From contig NZ_JAQRMY010000001.1 of the NCBI RefSeq assembly GCF_028613635.1, forward strand, positions 539,778-603,777: a stretch of 64,000 nucleotides of DNA, given 5' to 3'. The stretch comes from Devosia sp. ZB163. GTDB taxonomy: Bacteria > Pseudomonadota > Alphaproteobacteria > Rhizobiales > Devosiaceae. Made by a program: the position numbers and the translations under genes. The stretch's first letter is position 1, and every line of letters starts with the position of its first letter. This document shows positions 24,817-33,116 of the stretch, piece after piece. The notes under the pieces were generated by a model. That model did not search any database, was not told the DNA's origin, and saw only the letters and a list, made by a program, of their open reading frames with translations.

Positions 24817-25302
24817 ATGACCACCTTCGTCCCGCGCGTGAGCGAGCTTACCCGCGAACGTATTTCTCGCGAGTTTGATGAGTTCGGGCCGCGCGCTTGC
24901 CGCGCCGAGGTCACGGGCCTTCTCGCCGACGAGAATCCGGAGATCCTCGACATGATGACCCGGTGCGCGGAAGACATCGGCACCACACCCGACGTCATGA
25001 TTGGCTTTGCGATGTTCTATCGCCTGCTCATAGCCGAGGCGCGAATGGCGCCAGGCTTGGTGTTGCCGCGCGTCACCGCCGAAACGCGCGCCCTCATGGT
25101 TGAGGAAATCACGGAGCTTGGAGAGGATCAGTTCACCCTGGCCGCGTGCGACCAACTGGGGAAGGACAACCCGGAATTGCTTCGGATGGCCGAGAGCTTC
25201 GCTTCGCGCCACACGGACTATCTGGGAATTATGCAGGGCTTCTGTCTCGTGTACGGCACGCTCGCTCTGCAATCGAAACTGGAGCGCGGGTCCGTCCACT
25301 AG
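24817..25302 (+). CDS. Hypothetical helical protein
   Basis: A 161-residue all-helical soluble protein starting MTTFVPRVSELTRERISREF. It includes LADENPEILDMMTRCAEDIG, MIGFAMFYRLLIAEARM and DNPELLRMAESFASRHTDYL. No family is recognised. The ATG at 24817 has GGAG seven bases upstream; an ATG at 24730 would add 29 less convincing residues. It is divergent from the Crp/Fnr gene and closes the stress island on its right side. Confidence 0.7.
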   Translation: MTTFVPRVSELTRERISREFDEFGPRACRAEVTGLLADENPEILDMMTRCAEDIGTTPDVMIGFAMFYRLLIAEARMAPGLVLPRVTAETRALMVEEITELGEDQFTLAACDQLGKDNPELLRMAESFASRHTDYLGIMQGFCLVYGTLALQSKLERGSVH

Positions 25303-25636
25303 TGTGAACGCCGTTCGGGCAACCCTGTCGATTACGCCAGCGGGCACTGTCCGACATGCAACTCCGGCGCTTTGCCCGGAAAGGGCGCCAGATTCCGATA
25401 CTCAGCCTTAGTGCAGTTGTCGCAATCACTCTGAAGGCGGCGCCCCATCCGCTCATACACAGGAGAGCTGAGGTCATCACCGCGCTGGCGATGAACAAGA
25501 TCCAGAAGGACGGGAGCCGGGAAGCTGGTTCCCGTTGATCATTCGTCGAAGACCCTTGAGCCTCCGGCATCCTACGGCGCCAGTCTTTCGTCGTAATCGC
25601 GTCACTCATTCGCGGGCAGAACACAGAACGGGCGTC
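25303..25636. other. Gene-poor stretch between the stress island and tRNA-Gln
   Basis: No well supported gene. On the minus strand a frame from 25609 encodes a possible membrane segment (SFWILFIASAVMTSALLCMS), but its C-terminal half is not protein-like and it runs antisense into the previous gene. I found no integrase remnant and no copy of the tRNA 3' end here. Confidence 0.5.
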
Positions 25637-25711
<75 letters not shown>

Positions 25712-25881
25712 ACGGGCGCGTTCCTACACGCTTCACCACGAGCGTGCAACCAATCGCAAAGAGCGTTGAGTTAGGCGCTTGAACCCCAAACGCGCCGAGT
25801 CTATAAGACGCCCGAGCCGCCGGCCGCCCCGCCGACATGACCTGGATTTCGGCAACGCGGGCACGGGATACGGCAACCTGA

Positions 25882-25958
25882 CGGAGTATAGCGCAGCCTG
25901 GTAGCGCACCTGCTTCGGGAGCAGGGGGTCGAGTGTTCGAATCACTCTACTCCGACCA
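25882..25958 (+). tRNA. tRNA-Pro (anticodon CGG), CCA encoded
   Basis: Acceptor CGGAGTA/TACTCCG, anticodon loop TTCGGGA between CTGCT-type stems, T-loop GTTCGAATC and encoded ACCA. A rho-independent terminator follows within 10 nt. Confidence 0.94.
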
Positions 25959-25964
25959 ATCGAA

Positions 25965-25995
25965 CCCCGGTCTCGCAAGAGGCCGGGGTTTTTGT
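25965..25995 (+). terminator. Rho-independent terminator after tRNA-Pro
   Basis: CCCCGGTCTC pairs with GAGGCCGGGG (one G-T wobble) around GCAA, followed by TTTTTG. It ends the tRNA-Pro transcript and lies just before the convergent ribokinase stop. Confidence 0.85.
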
Positions 25996-26008
25996 TTGGC
26001 GCGGGTGG

Positions 26009-26935
26009 CTATGAGGCCAGCAGTGCTTCGATTTCGGGCCTGGTCGGCATGGATGGGGCTGTGCCCGGACGCTGGACGGAGATGCCGGCGGTGGCGCAGC
26101 CGAAGCGGATGGCTTCGACCGGCGACTTGCCCTCGGCGAGTGCAACGGCGAAGCCGCCGTTGAAGGCGTCGCCGGCGCCGGTGGTTTCGACGACCTTGTC
26201 GACCTTGAAGGCGGGCACGACATGGGTGCCGGCTTCGCCATGGAGGACGGCGCCCTTTTCGCCGAGCGTGATGAGCGCGTTGCGGGCACCGCGTCGGACG
26301 AACTCCTTCGCCGCGGCGAGCGCTTCCTCCTCGGTCTCCACCTTGAGGCCGGTGAGCGCTGCCGCCTCGGTCTCGTTCGGCGTGACATAGTCGCAGAGCG
26401 CGTAGATGGCGTCGTCGACGGCGACGGCCGGCGCGGGATTGAGAATGGTGGTGACGCCGTGCCGGCGCGCCAGCGTCAGTCCCGCGATCGCCGTTTCGAC
26501 CGGCTGCTCGAACTGGGTGAGAAGGACGCGGGAACCCGCTATCACAGCCTCGGCTGCGGCCACATCGGCCGATGAGAGGTTCGCTGCGGCGCCGCTCTCG
26601 ACGATGATGGCGTTGTTACCCGTCTCCGTCGAAACGAAGATGAAGGCGGCGCCGGTCGGGGCGGTGTCATCGACGGTCACGGCGGAGATGTCGATGCCGT
26701 CGGCGGCCCAGGCCTTCTGCGCCATTTCGCCGAAGGTGTCGCGGCCGATACGGGTGATGATGCGCGCGTCTCCTCCCGCCCGGGCCGCGGCGATGGCCTG
26801 GTTCGAGCCCTTGCCGCCCGGACCGTCCTTGAAACCCTGGCCGAGGATGGTCTCGCCCATGAGCGGCAGGCGCGGCGCCCGGAATGCCAAGTCTGCAACG
26901 AAAATGCCGAGCACGGCGACGGGTGCGCGCGTCAT
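26009..26935 (-). CDS. rbsK: Ribokinase
   Basis: A 308-residue PfkB-family sugar kinase. The first signature is the GGKGSNQAIAAAR segment near residue 41, and the second is TTGAGDAFNGGFAVALAEG near residue 250 with the catalytic Asp in GAGD. Also visible is TPNETEAAALTG. In context it phosphorylates the ribose released by the nucleoside hydrolase of this cluster. The ATG at 26935 is used; a TTG one codon upstream is possible. It is last in the lacI operon. Confidence 0.92.
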   Translation of the reverse strand: MTRAPVAVLGIFVADLAFRAPRLPLMGETILGQGFKDGPGGKGSNQAIAAARAGGDARIITRIGRDTFGEMAQKAWAADGIDISAVTVDDTAPTGAAFIFVSTETGNNAIIVESGAAANLSSADVAAAEAVIAGSRVLLTQFEQPVETAIAGLTLARRHGVTTILNPAPAVAVDDAIYALCDYVTPNETEAAALTGLKVETEEEALAAAKEFVRRGARNALITLGEKGAVLHGEAGTHVVPAFKVDKVVETTGAGDAFNGGFAVALAEGKSPVEAIRFGCATAGISVQRPGTAPSMPTRPEIEALLAS

Positions 26936-27037
26936 CAAGAGTTCTCCCCCAGTTTCCCGCCCGCCGCCGCCTCGTCGCCGGGGTGAGCCTGGCGACGAGG
27001 GCTGGCGGAGAACGGCTTGTCCCCTCGGCGTGCCGAC

Positions 27038-27619
27038 TTACGTCAGCTTGCCCGCTTGCAATGCCGCAAGGATCCAGTCGCGATAGGTCTGGTCCTTGTT
27101 CTCGATTTCGGGAACCACCTTGCTGGCTTCGGTCATGAAGTAAAGGTAGTCGCGCCCCATTTCCTCGCCGCGCAGCGTGTGCATGTCGACGGCGAAATCG
27201 GGGATCTCGGGCAGGCGCTCACCAAAGGCGACGACGTGCCTGGCCCAGTTGACCATGTCGTCGCTGGTGCGGTCTTTCTTGCCCGAAGCGAGCACGCGGA
27301 TGGCGTGCGCGGCAAACAGGAACCGATCATGCGTCGGCCGGTCGAAGCGCTGGTGCGTGCGATAGAGCGTATCCACCAGCACCGGAGCATCGAGGTTGCC
27401 GAAGCCGACATCCTCGACCGAGATCACCGCGAGCCGGTCCCACAGCTTCTGCTCGAGCTCGGGGCTGGTGAGATACATCTCCCAGCCGAGCAGCAGCGCG
27501 TTCTCGGTGAGGCCGCGGCGAATGGATTTCTGCAGCGCCGAGATCACCTCGTCGGCCGGAAAGCCGTTCTCGGTAGTGGTGCGCTGCCAGGGATCGGGAG
27601 CCTGCTTCACCTTGGTCAT
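27038..27619 (-). CDS. Stand-alone MgsA/RarA C-terminal-like domain protein
   Basis: A 193-residue protein without a P-loop. The segment SALQKSIRRGLTENALLLGW, then LWDRLAVISVEDVGFGNLDA, resembles the C-terminal oligomerisation region of MgsA/RarA-type AAA+ ATPases (there K-S-x-R-G-s-d-x-d-A-x-x-Y and R-R-L-x-x-x-A-x-E-D-x-G), but the ATPase part is absent. Later YRTHQRFDRPTHDRFLFAAH and ASGKKDRTSDDMVNWARHVV are conserved-looking. Its role in a nucleoside cluster is unknown. The start overlaps the stop of the preceding gene. Confidence 0.72.
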   Translation of the reverse strand: MTKVKQAPDPWQRTTTENGFPADEVISALQKSIRRGLTENALLLGWEMYLTSPELEQKLWDRLAVISVEDVGFGNLDAPVLVDTLYRTHQRFDRPTHDRFLFAAHAIRVLASGKKDRTSDDMVNWARHVVAFGERLPEIPDFAVDMHTLRGEEMGRDYLYFMTEASKVVPEIENKDQTYRDWILAALQAGKLT

Positions 27620-28377
27620 TTGCGGGAGTCGTCCTTTGCCACCCAGTTCGCGATGTTGTTCCACAGCGGTGCATAGCCGGCCCAGTCGACGAAGGGCGGC
27701 GGAGCCCAGTGCGGGCCGCAATCGGAGGTGAAGGCGACCGACCGGCCCTTGCCCGCCTTGCCGGCGACGATGAGCGGATCGCCTCCGACCCGGACCAGCA
27801 CTTCGGCGTCGGGCTTGGCCGTCACTTCGTTGTAGCCGAGCAGCGCCGGCCAGTCCCCGTCGATGCCGCTGGTGATCGGGTGCGACGGGTTGCCGACATG
27901 CGGGACGACGCCCTGCGGCGATTCCCGGCGGTCGTCGTGGCGGAAGAGATCGACCGGCAGCACTTCGGCGACCGGCGAGCCGGCCCACTGGCCCTTGGCG
28001 TCGATCCCCTGGAAGGTGAGGTAGCCGCCGATCATCACGAGACCGCCGCCATTGAGGACATAGTCCCTGATCGCGACGAGGCGGTTGGGCAGCGGCACTG
28101 AGCGCACGAACGTATCGGGGTGGAGCAGCAGCGTGTTGGCGCCGATGTCGGAGAGCATCACCACGTCATAGGCGCCAAGCGCCTCGGCAGTCTGGGGGAA
28201 CTCACGGGCGGCAAGGTGATTGGGCAGGAACGTCACCTCCCAGCCACCGGCTTCCAGCGCCGCTCGGAGCCAGCGCACGCCCTCGTTGTATTCGGTGGTG
28301 GTGAAGCTGTCGAAGCCCTTGGTGTGGATCGAGTGGGTGACCCAAGACTCGCCGGCAATGAGGACGCGTTTACTCAC
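27616..28377 (-). CDS. Glutamine-amidotransferase-like cytoplasmic protein (PF07090-type)
   Basis: A 253-residue protein starting MSKRVLIAGESWVTHSIHTK. Features are FLPNHLAAREFPQTAEALGA, YDVVMLSDIGANTLLLHP, RDYVLNGGGLVMIGGYLTFQ and AFTSDCGPHWAPPPFVDWAG. These match the class I glutamine-amidotransferase-like family found in sugar and nucleoside clusters of alphaproteobacteria. The canonical nucleophile elbow Cys of true GATases is not obvious, so the chemistry is uncertain. It is translationally coupled to both neighbours by 4-nt overlaps. Confidence 0.78.
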   Translation of the reverse strand: MSKRVLIAGESWVTHSIHTKGFDSFTTTEYNEGVRWLRAALEAGGWEVTFLPNHLAAREFPQTAEALGAYDVVMLSDIGANTLLLHPDTFVRSVPLPNRLVAIRDYVLNGGGLVMIGGYLTFQGIDAKGQWAGSPVAEVLPVDLFRHDDRRESPQGVVPHVGNPSHPITSGIDGDWPALLGYNEVTAKPDAEVLVRVGGDPLIVAGKAGKGRSVAFTSDCGPHWAPPPFVDWAGYAPLWNNIANWVAKDDSRK

Positions 28378-29390
28378 GTTCTGAAATCCTTGGCTGTGGG
28401 GGCCGCCACCGACTGCCGGCGGATGAGCTCCACCGGTAGGCGGGTGAGAAGCGGCGGCGACTCCCCGTTGAGAAGGGCGAAGAGGGCGAGAAAGCCCTGC
28501 CGCCCGAGTTGTTCGACCGGCTGGCGGATGGCGGTCAGCGGCGGTGTCAGCAGCGCGCCTAGGGCCATGTCGTCGAAGCCGATCAGCGACATCTCGTCGG
28601 GCACGCTGACGTTCCGGTCCCTGAGGCCCAGCACGGCGCCGATGGCGAGATAGTCCGACGAGGCGAAGATGGCGGTCGGCGGCAGCGGCAGGTCGAGGAA
28701 CCTGAGCGTCGCCGCACGCGCCAGCTCGGGCGCAAAGCTGCCCATCGCCACATACTCGTTGCGCACCGGCACCCCGGCCTCGTTCATCGCCATCAGGAAG
28801 CCTTCACGGCGCTCGGTCACGGTCAGCAGGCCGTGCGGGCCGCCGAGGTAGGCGATGCGCCGGTGTCCGGCCTCGATCAGGTGCCTCGTTGCCTGATAGG
28901 CGCCTTCGGTGTTCTCGACGAAGATGCGCGGTACACTGACGCCGGGGATGTCCTCGTCGACGATGACGACGTTCTGGCGCTTGCCGATGAGCCCCGACAG
29001 CGTGCCGTCGTCGGGCGTGTTGGTCATCATGAGCAGCCCGTCGACATGCCGGTCGTGCAACCGCTCGAGCGAGGCGATCTCGCGGTGGCGGTCCGACCGG
29101 GTCGAACTGATGAACACGGTGTAGCCGTGCTGATCGGCCTCGTCCTCGAAGGCAGAGGCGAGCTCGGCGAAGAAGGGCTCACGAATCTCGGGTGTGACGA
29201 GGGCGACGGCCTCGGTCTTGCCCGTGGAGAGCCGCTTGGCGAGGAGGTTCGGGCGGTAGTCGAGCTTCTTGATCGCCGCATCGATGCGCGCCGCCGTTGA
29301 CGCCGGCAGTTCGATCCGGTGGTTGAGATACCGCGACACCGTGGTCGGCGACACCCCGGCATCCTGCGCCACATCATGGATAGTTGCCAT
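28374..29390 (-). CDS. LacI-family transcriptional repressor of the nucleoside cluster
   Basis: A 338-residue regulator. The N-terminal HTH with hinge reads ATIHDVAQDAGVSPTTVSRY then LNHRIELPASTAARIDAAIK. The periplasmic-binding-like effector domain includes GLLMMTNTPDDG, HRRIAYLGGPHGLLTVTERR and FASSDYLAIGAVLGL. The ATG at 29390 is chosen to place the HTH at residue 2. A palindromic operator lies 37-59 bp upstream, so it is probably autoregulated, and it likely represses the divergent uptake and salvage operons from a matching site near 33.1 kb. The inducer is presumably a nucleoside, base or ribose. Confidence 0.93.
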   Translation of the reverse strand: MATIHDVAQDAGVSPTTVSRYLNHRIELPASTAARIDAAIKKLDYRPNLLAKRLSTGKTEAVALVTPEIREPFFAELASAFEDEADQHGYTVFISSTRSDRHREIASLERLHDRHVDGLLMMTNTPDDGTLSGLIGKRQNVVIVDEDIPGVSVPRIFVENTEGAYQATRHLIEAGHRRIAYLGGPHGLLTVTERREGFLMAMNEAGVPVRNEYVAMGSFAPELARAATLRFLDLPLPPTAIFASSDYLAIGAVLGLRDRNVSVPDEMSLIGFDDMALGALLTPPLTAIRQPVEQLGRQGFLALFALLNGESPPLLTRLPVELIRRQSVAAPTAKDFRT

Positions 29391-29426
29391 TGCACCCCCC
29401 ATTCGCACTGCCAAGCTATGGCAAGA

Positions 29427-29449
29427 AAACCGCTTTAGTAAAGCGGTTT
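29427..29449. promoter_or_regulatory. LacI-type operator upstream of the repressor gene
   Basis: A perfect 23-bp palindrome: AAACCGCTTTA and TAAAGCGGTTT around a central G. The right half read as GTAAAGCGGTTTCG (29438-29451) matches the 14-bp site at 33117 at 11 positions. It sits in the 76-bp gap between the adenine deaminase stop and lacI. Confidence 0.75.
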
Positions 29450-29466
29450 CGTAACCAGCTCACCCA

Positions 29467-31332
29467 TTACCACACCACCGGATGCGTTTGCCCGGTCGCG
29501 ACGTTCACGAAGCCTTCGGGCGCCAGTGGCGAAGGCGCGACCAGCACCCACTGCCAGGGTGCGCAGGTCAGTGTTGCGAACATAAGCCGTTCGGGAAAAC
29601 CCGGATGCCAGCGCGGATGCCAGGTCGGCTCGTACATCCACTCGATCGCCTCGCCCGCCTTGCGCAGCACCGCCATGTCCGCCGCCACCGCTTCGGCGGA
29701 GCGCTGCGACATGAGCCCGCCCACCTCGAACTGCACAGTCGCGACGACCTCGCCGCGATGCACCAGCGCCCAGCCCCCCTGCTGATCGCGCAACCGGTTT
29801 ACTGCGAGCGCCATGGCGGCATCCGACGAGCCGCAGACCCAGATGTTGTGCTTGTCGTGGGCGACCGAGCAGGCGAGCGCCGTCTCGGGATCGCGCGGGC
29901 CGCAGCCGCGCCAGAACATCTTCGAGACCTTGCCCTCGCCCGAGAAGCGATCGACGATGGCGAACTTGGTGATGGTCTCGGCCGCGAGGCGCTGCACCTC
30001 GCCGTTCTCGACCGGCAGCTCCTCCGTGAGGAACTCCGGATGCCAGTGGAACGGGCGGATCACGGCTGCCTTCATGCTGGTCCGACCGGGGTCCGCCTTG
30101 ATGGCGAAATCGGCTGCCGTGATCTCGCGTCCGATGTTGACTGTGTGTGTCGCCCAATCCGGCCAGTCGATCGCCGGCACCTGGCCGGTAAACCGGTTTC
30201 CTTCAGAGACCAGTTCGCCGTCAGCCCAGACCTTGGCGATCGTGAGGCTCGGCACGTCCTCAAGCAGCACGATGTCGGCATAGCGCCCGGGCGCGATCGA
30301 GCCGACATGCGGCGTGAGACGCATGTGCCGTGCCGGGTTGATGGTCACGCACTGGATGGCGATCTCCGGGGCGAGCCCGGCCGCGATGGCGGTGCGGACA
30401 TTGTGGTCGGTAGCGCCGATCTCGAGCGTCAGCGGTGCGCTTCGGTCATCGGTGGCAAAGGCGACCTGGCTCCAGTCGTTGAGGCCCCTTTCGATGAGAC
30501 CCTTGATGATCTCGGGCATGGTGTGGATGCGGATCTCGATGAAGAGCCCGCGCCTCAGTTTGTCCCAGGCCTCCTCCGCGCTGAACATCTCGTGGTCCGA
30601 GGCCATGCCGGCGGCGGCGAAGGCGTTGATCTCGGGCAGGGCCCGCAAACCGGCCGCATGCCCCTCGACGACGCCACGCGCCGCGAAGGTCGCCTCGATC
30701 ATCCCCCAGAGCCGCTGGTGCGAGGGGTTGTCGGCGTTCCAGACCGCCGGCCAGTCCATCACCTCGTCGAGCCCCGTGACCATCGGGTGCTGCATGAAGC
30801 GCTGCTGCTCGTCGTGGCCGAAATACCCGCCGCCCCATTCGTAGGCCGTGGGCGGCACGGCGGAGCCGGGCTGGGTGAAGATCTTGAGCCGGGAGCCGGC
30901 GGCGCGCGCCTTCATCCAGAATTCGAGATTGTGTGCGCCGTCCACATTGGAGAACTCGTGGCTCGCCTCGCAGGTCCAGGTATTGCCGCGCGGCATGACC
31001 AGCGCCGCCTCCCATTCCGGCGTCAGGTGCGAGCTTTCGATATGCTTGTGCACATCGCCGAAGCCCGGCACGGCGCTGAGCTCCGGCTCATGATGGCGCT
31101 CGGCCACCTCGCCCTGGTACTGGCCGGCCGGCCCTACCCAGGCGATCCGGCGCCCGCGGATCACGATTTCCTGGTCTTCGAGCCATGTCCGCGAATGGAC
31201 ATCGAGCAGCCGTCCGACGCGCAGCAGCCGGTCCGCCGGGCGCTTGCCCAGTGCAACGAGCAGCAGGTCCTGCCGGATCTTGACCTCGTCGGCGGCATTG
31301 AGGAGGAGGTCCGAGGGGAGCGGAGGGGTCAT
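29467..31332 (-). CDS. adeC: Adenine deaminase
   Basis: A 621-residue amidohydrolase-superfamily enzyme converting adenine to hypoxanthine and ammonia. The metal site begins with VPGFGDVHKHIESSHLTPEW (H-x-H), preceded by the beta-sandwich DLLLVALGKRPADRLLRVG and IRGRRIAWVGPAGQYQGE. Downstream are VVEGHAAGLR, MASDHEMFSAEEAW, FATDDRSAPL and IAPGRYADIVLLEDVPS, followed by the typical C-terminal domain (TKFAIVDRF, SVAHDKHNIWVCGSSDAAMA). It supplies purine salvage in the nucleoside cluster. Two LacI-type operator matches lie inside the gene (29790-29803 and 30188-30201). The upstream creatininase-type gene ends 19 nt before it. Confidence 0.92.
   Translation of the reverse strand: MTPPLPSDLLLNAADEVKIRQDLLLVALGKRPADRLLRVGRLLDVHSRTWLEDQEIVIRGRRIAWVGPAGQYQGEVAERHHEPELSAVPGFGDVHKHIESSHLTPEWEAALVMPRGNTWTCEASHEFSNVDGAHNLEFWMKARAAGSRLKIFTQPGSAVPPTAYEWGGGYFGHDEQQRFMQHPMVTGLDEVMDWPAVWNADNPSHQRLWGMIEATFAARGVVEGHAAGLRALPEINAFAAAGMASDHEMFSAEEAWDKLRRGLFIEIRIHTMPEIIKGLIERGLNDWSQVAFATDDRSAPLTLEIGATDHNVRTAIAAGLAPEIAIQCVTINPARHMRLTPHVGSIAPGRYADIVLLEDVPSLTIAKVWADGELVSEGNRFTGQVPAIDWPDWATHTVNIGREITAADFAIKADPGRTSMKAAVIRPFHWHPEFLTEELPVENGEVQRLAAETITKFAIVDRFSGEGKVSKMFWRGCGPRDPETALACSVAHDKHNIWVCGSSDAAMALAVNRLRDQQGGWALVHRGEVVATVQFEVGGLMSQRSAEAVAADMAVLRKAGEAIEWMYEPTWHPRWHPGFPERLMFATLTCAPWQWVLVAPSPLAPEGFVNVATGQTHPVVW
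29790..29803. promoter_or_regulatory. Intragenic LacI-type operator match in adeC
   Basis: CGCAACCGGTTTAC matches the operator GTAAACCGGTTTAC at 11 of 14 positions. It lies in coding sequence, 340 bp from the repressor-proximal operator, and may be an auxiliary site. Confidence 0.35.
30188..30201. promoter_or_regulatory. Second intragenic LacI-type operator match in adeC
   Basis: GTAAACCGGTTTCC matches the operator at 33117 at 12 of 14 positions, with the perfect core AAACCGGTTT. It is coding sequence for the GNRFTG region. Confidence 0.4.
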
Positions 31333-31351
31333 CGGGTGGACGTACTCACAG

Positions 31352-32086
31352 TCATATCCCCCACTTGTCGCGCCAGACGCCGATCAGGCGGAGGGACTCC
31401 GCAGCGATTCCCGCGATCATCGCCTCGCCCTTGTCGGCGGTGGCGGGGCGCGGGTCGCCGAAGACGCCACTGCGGTTGAAGGCACTCAGCTTCATCGGCT
31501 CGGCGCCGAACAGTTCGGGGAACTCCGGATACTCCGGCGCGGCCCGGTACATTCGCACCGTCTCGGGCGCGAGCGCCAGCATGATCGAGGTCTCGACCTC
31601 GTCGGCGTGGTAGAAGCCGGGGCCTGCCGGCTTGCTATCCATCAGTTCGCCGGCCAGCGCTTCGAGCCGTGGATAGTCGAGATGCAGCACCGGGAAACCG
31701 GCTTCGCTCAGGACGCGCGCCGCGAGGTTGATCGGCTCGCGATTGCCGAAATGGCCGTTGACGGTGACGAGGCCCCTGACCCCCATGCGCTGGAGGCCGC
31801 GACCGATATCCTCGACCGAGCGGCGCAGAGTGTCGGGCGAAAGCGACAGGGTTCCGGCCCAGTCTTCCGCCGTCCAGGCGTCGCCATAGGCGAGGGCGGG
31901 AAGCAGGAAGCCATCGCAGCCCTCGGCGATCCGCCGGGCGACACCGGCCGCCATGACCGTGTCGGTGAGCAGCGGCAGGTGCGGTCCGTGCTGCTCCACC
32001 GCGCCGACCGGCAGTACGGCGATCAGCCCGCGCGCAATAGCGGTGGCGACGTCTTCCCAGCTCGCGCTGGCCGCATCGAGCATCAT
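31352..32086 (-). CDS. Creatininase-family amidohydrolase
   Basis: A 244-residue metalloenzyme of the creatininase/FAPy-deformylase (ArfB) family. The signatures are LPVGAVEQHGPHLPLLTDT near residue 28 (metal Glu and His), VTVNGHFGNREPINLAARVL and GPGFYHADEVETSIMLALAP (His/Glu). Substrates known in the family are cyclic or formamide amides (creatinine, formamidopyrimidine in deazaflavin synthesis), so a ring-derived amide from a base is plausible here. The substrate is not assignable. It overlaps cdd by 4 nt. Confidence 0.85.
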   Translation of the reverse strand: MMLDAASASWEDVATAIARGLIAVLPVGAVEQHGPHLPLLTDTVMAAGVARRIAEGCDGFLLPALAYGDAWTAEDWAGTLSLSPDTLRRSVEDIGRGLQRMGVRGLVTVNGHFGNREPINLAARVLSEAGFPVLHLDYPRLEALAGELMDSKPAGPGFYHADEVETSIMLALAPETVRMYRAAPEYPEFPELFGAEPMKLSAFNRSGVFGDPRPATADKGEAMIAGIAAESLRLIGVWRDKWGI

Positions 32087-33039
32087 GCCCACCCCACGAT
32101 CGTCAGCGGCGCCGGGGGCGCCAGCCTGCCGAGGAGTTCAGTGACGCTGAGCGAATAGTCGACGCTGCCGCCGACCCGGGTGACGAGTGCCACCTCGGCG
32201 ATGTCGGAGGCTTCGTAGCCATGGGCCACGAGGTCGATCATTGCCGCCTGCAGCGGTCCCATCGTGGGGTTGAAGGCGACGCTTTCGATCGCGAAACCGC
32301 TGACAGTGTTGCCGTCGCTGAGCGCCAGCACCACGGCGCCCGGGCACTTGCTGTAGGGCGCATGGGAACGCCGGCCGGCGAGCAGCAGCCGGTCGGCGAT
32401 GGTCGCCGGCAGGTCGTGGTCACCAAGGTCGATCGCGGCGTTCGAGGTACCGGGCACGAAACCGGATTCGCCCAGATAGTTCGGGTCGAACGGCCAGGGA
32501 TAGAGCTCGGCCATGGTCAGCCGGTGCCCGAGCGGGTCGATCAGCGTCAGGTCGCGCGTCGGTGCGAACTCGCTGAGATACTGCCGGCAGTGCGCGCAGG
32601 GATGGGCCTCGCCGATGGCGATGGTCTCGATGGATGTGCCTCGCGAGGCCGCCCGCGTGAATACGAACCCCTCGCCGTGGATGGTGAAGCCGAGGTGGGT
32701 AGCCGGGAACTCCATGTTCCCGCCCAGGATCAGGTTGCCTGTCTCGCGCTCGAGCCCCACGGCGCCGACGAAAAATCCGGAAATCGGCGGCCTGGCGATC
32801 TGGCGGGCCGCCGGCAGCGCGAGCAGCATCAGGTCCTCGACCCCGGCGAGGCCGTAGCTCTCGATCAGCTGCCGGGCCTCCTCCTTGAGGATGATGCCGC
32901 CAAGGTTCTCTTCCGGGCGCCGGTGCTTTTGAGCCGCCAGCCGGGCGATATCGGTCGCGATGTCGCCGCCGATCAGGGCCCCCAATTCGCTCAGGCGGTT
33001 AGCGATCTCGGGGTCGGCCCGAAACGGATTGAGGCTCAC
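32083..33039 (-). CDS. cdd: Cytidine deaminase, two-domain (E. coli-like)
   Basis: A 318-residue enzyme converting cytidine or deoxycytidine to uridine. The catalytic half has NMEFPATHLGFTIHGEGFVF (His and catalytic Glu in HGE) and GEAHPCAHCRQYLSEF, which supplies the two zinc cysteines. The C-terminal pseudo-domain has SHAPYSKCPGAVVLALSDGN and AFNPTMGPLQAAMIDLVAHG, as in E. coli Cdd. I chose GTG at 33039 (GGGAG eight bases upstream), which starts close to where the E. coli protein does. A TTG at 33087 would add 16 residues but lies in the divergent promoter. It is first in the minus-strand operon. Confidence 0.9.
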   Translation of the reverse strand: MSLNPFRADPEIANRLSELGALIGGDIATDIARLAAQKHRRPEENLGGIILKEEARQLIESYGLAGVEDLMLLALPAARQIARPPISGFFVGAVGLERETGNLILGGNMEFPATHLGFTIHGEGFVFTRAASRGTSIETIAIGEAHPCAHCRQYLSEFAPTRDLTLIDPLGHRLTMAELYPWPFDPNYLGESGFVPGTSNAAIDLGDHDLPATIADRLLLAGRRSHAPYSKCPGAVVLALSDGNTVSGFAIESVAFNPTMGPLQAAMIDLVAHGYEASDIAEVALVTRVGGSVDYSLSVTELLGRLAPPAPLTIVGWA

Positions 33040-33080
33040 TGGGCGCGCGCTCCCTGTTCGGTGTTCTGCCGCGATTGCAT

Positions 33081-33109
33081 TTGACAAGCAGCGCGGACGT
33101 GTCGTTAAT
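33081..33109 (+). promoter_or_regulatory. Sigma-70 promoter of the nucleoside uptake operon
   Basis: TTGACA, a 17-bp spacer, then GTTAAT. Transcription would start at about 33116, so the operator at 33117-33130 covers the first transcribed bases, a classic repression geometry. Confidence 0.65.
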
Positions 33110-33116
33110 TCGCAAT

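Noticed and set aside
24718-25347. 209-codon minus-strand frame opposite the hypothetical gene at 24.8 kb
   Set aside because: The plus frame shows regular helical heptad-like composition and a ribosome site; the minus frame does not.
25229-25609. Minus-strand membrane-protein frame
   Set aside because: One plausible membrane helix, but the C-terminal half is not protein-like and it runs antisense into the 24817 gene. Not listed as a gene.
29482-31479. 665-codon plus-strand frame opposite adeC
   Set aside because: Antisense shadow of adenine deaminase. No motif, and no ribosome site that would fit an independent gene.
33039-33087. TTG start at 33087 for cytidine deaminase
   Set aside because: It would put the first codons inside the divergent promoter and add 16 residues absent from the E. 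coli protein. GTG at 33039 has a better ribosome site.
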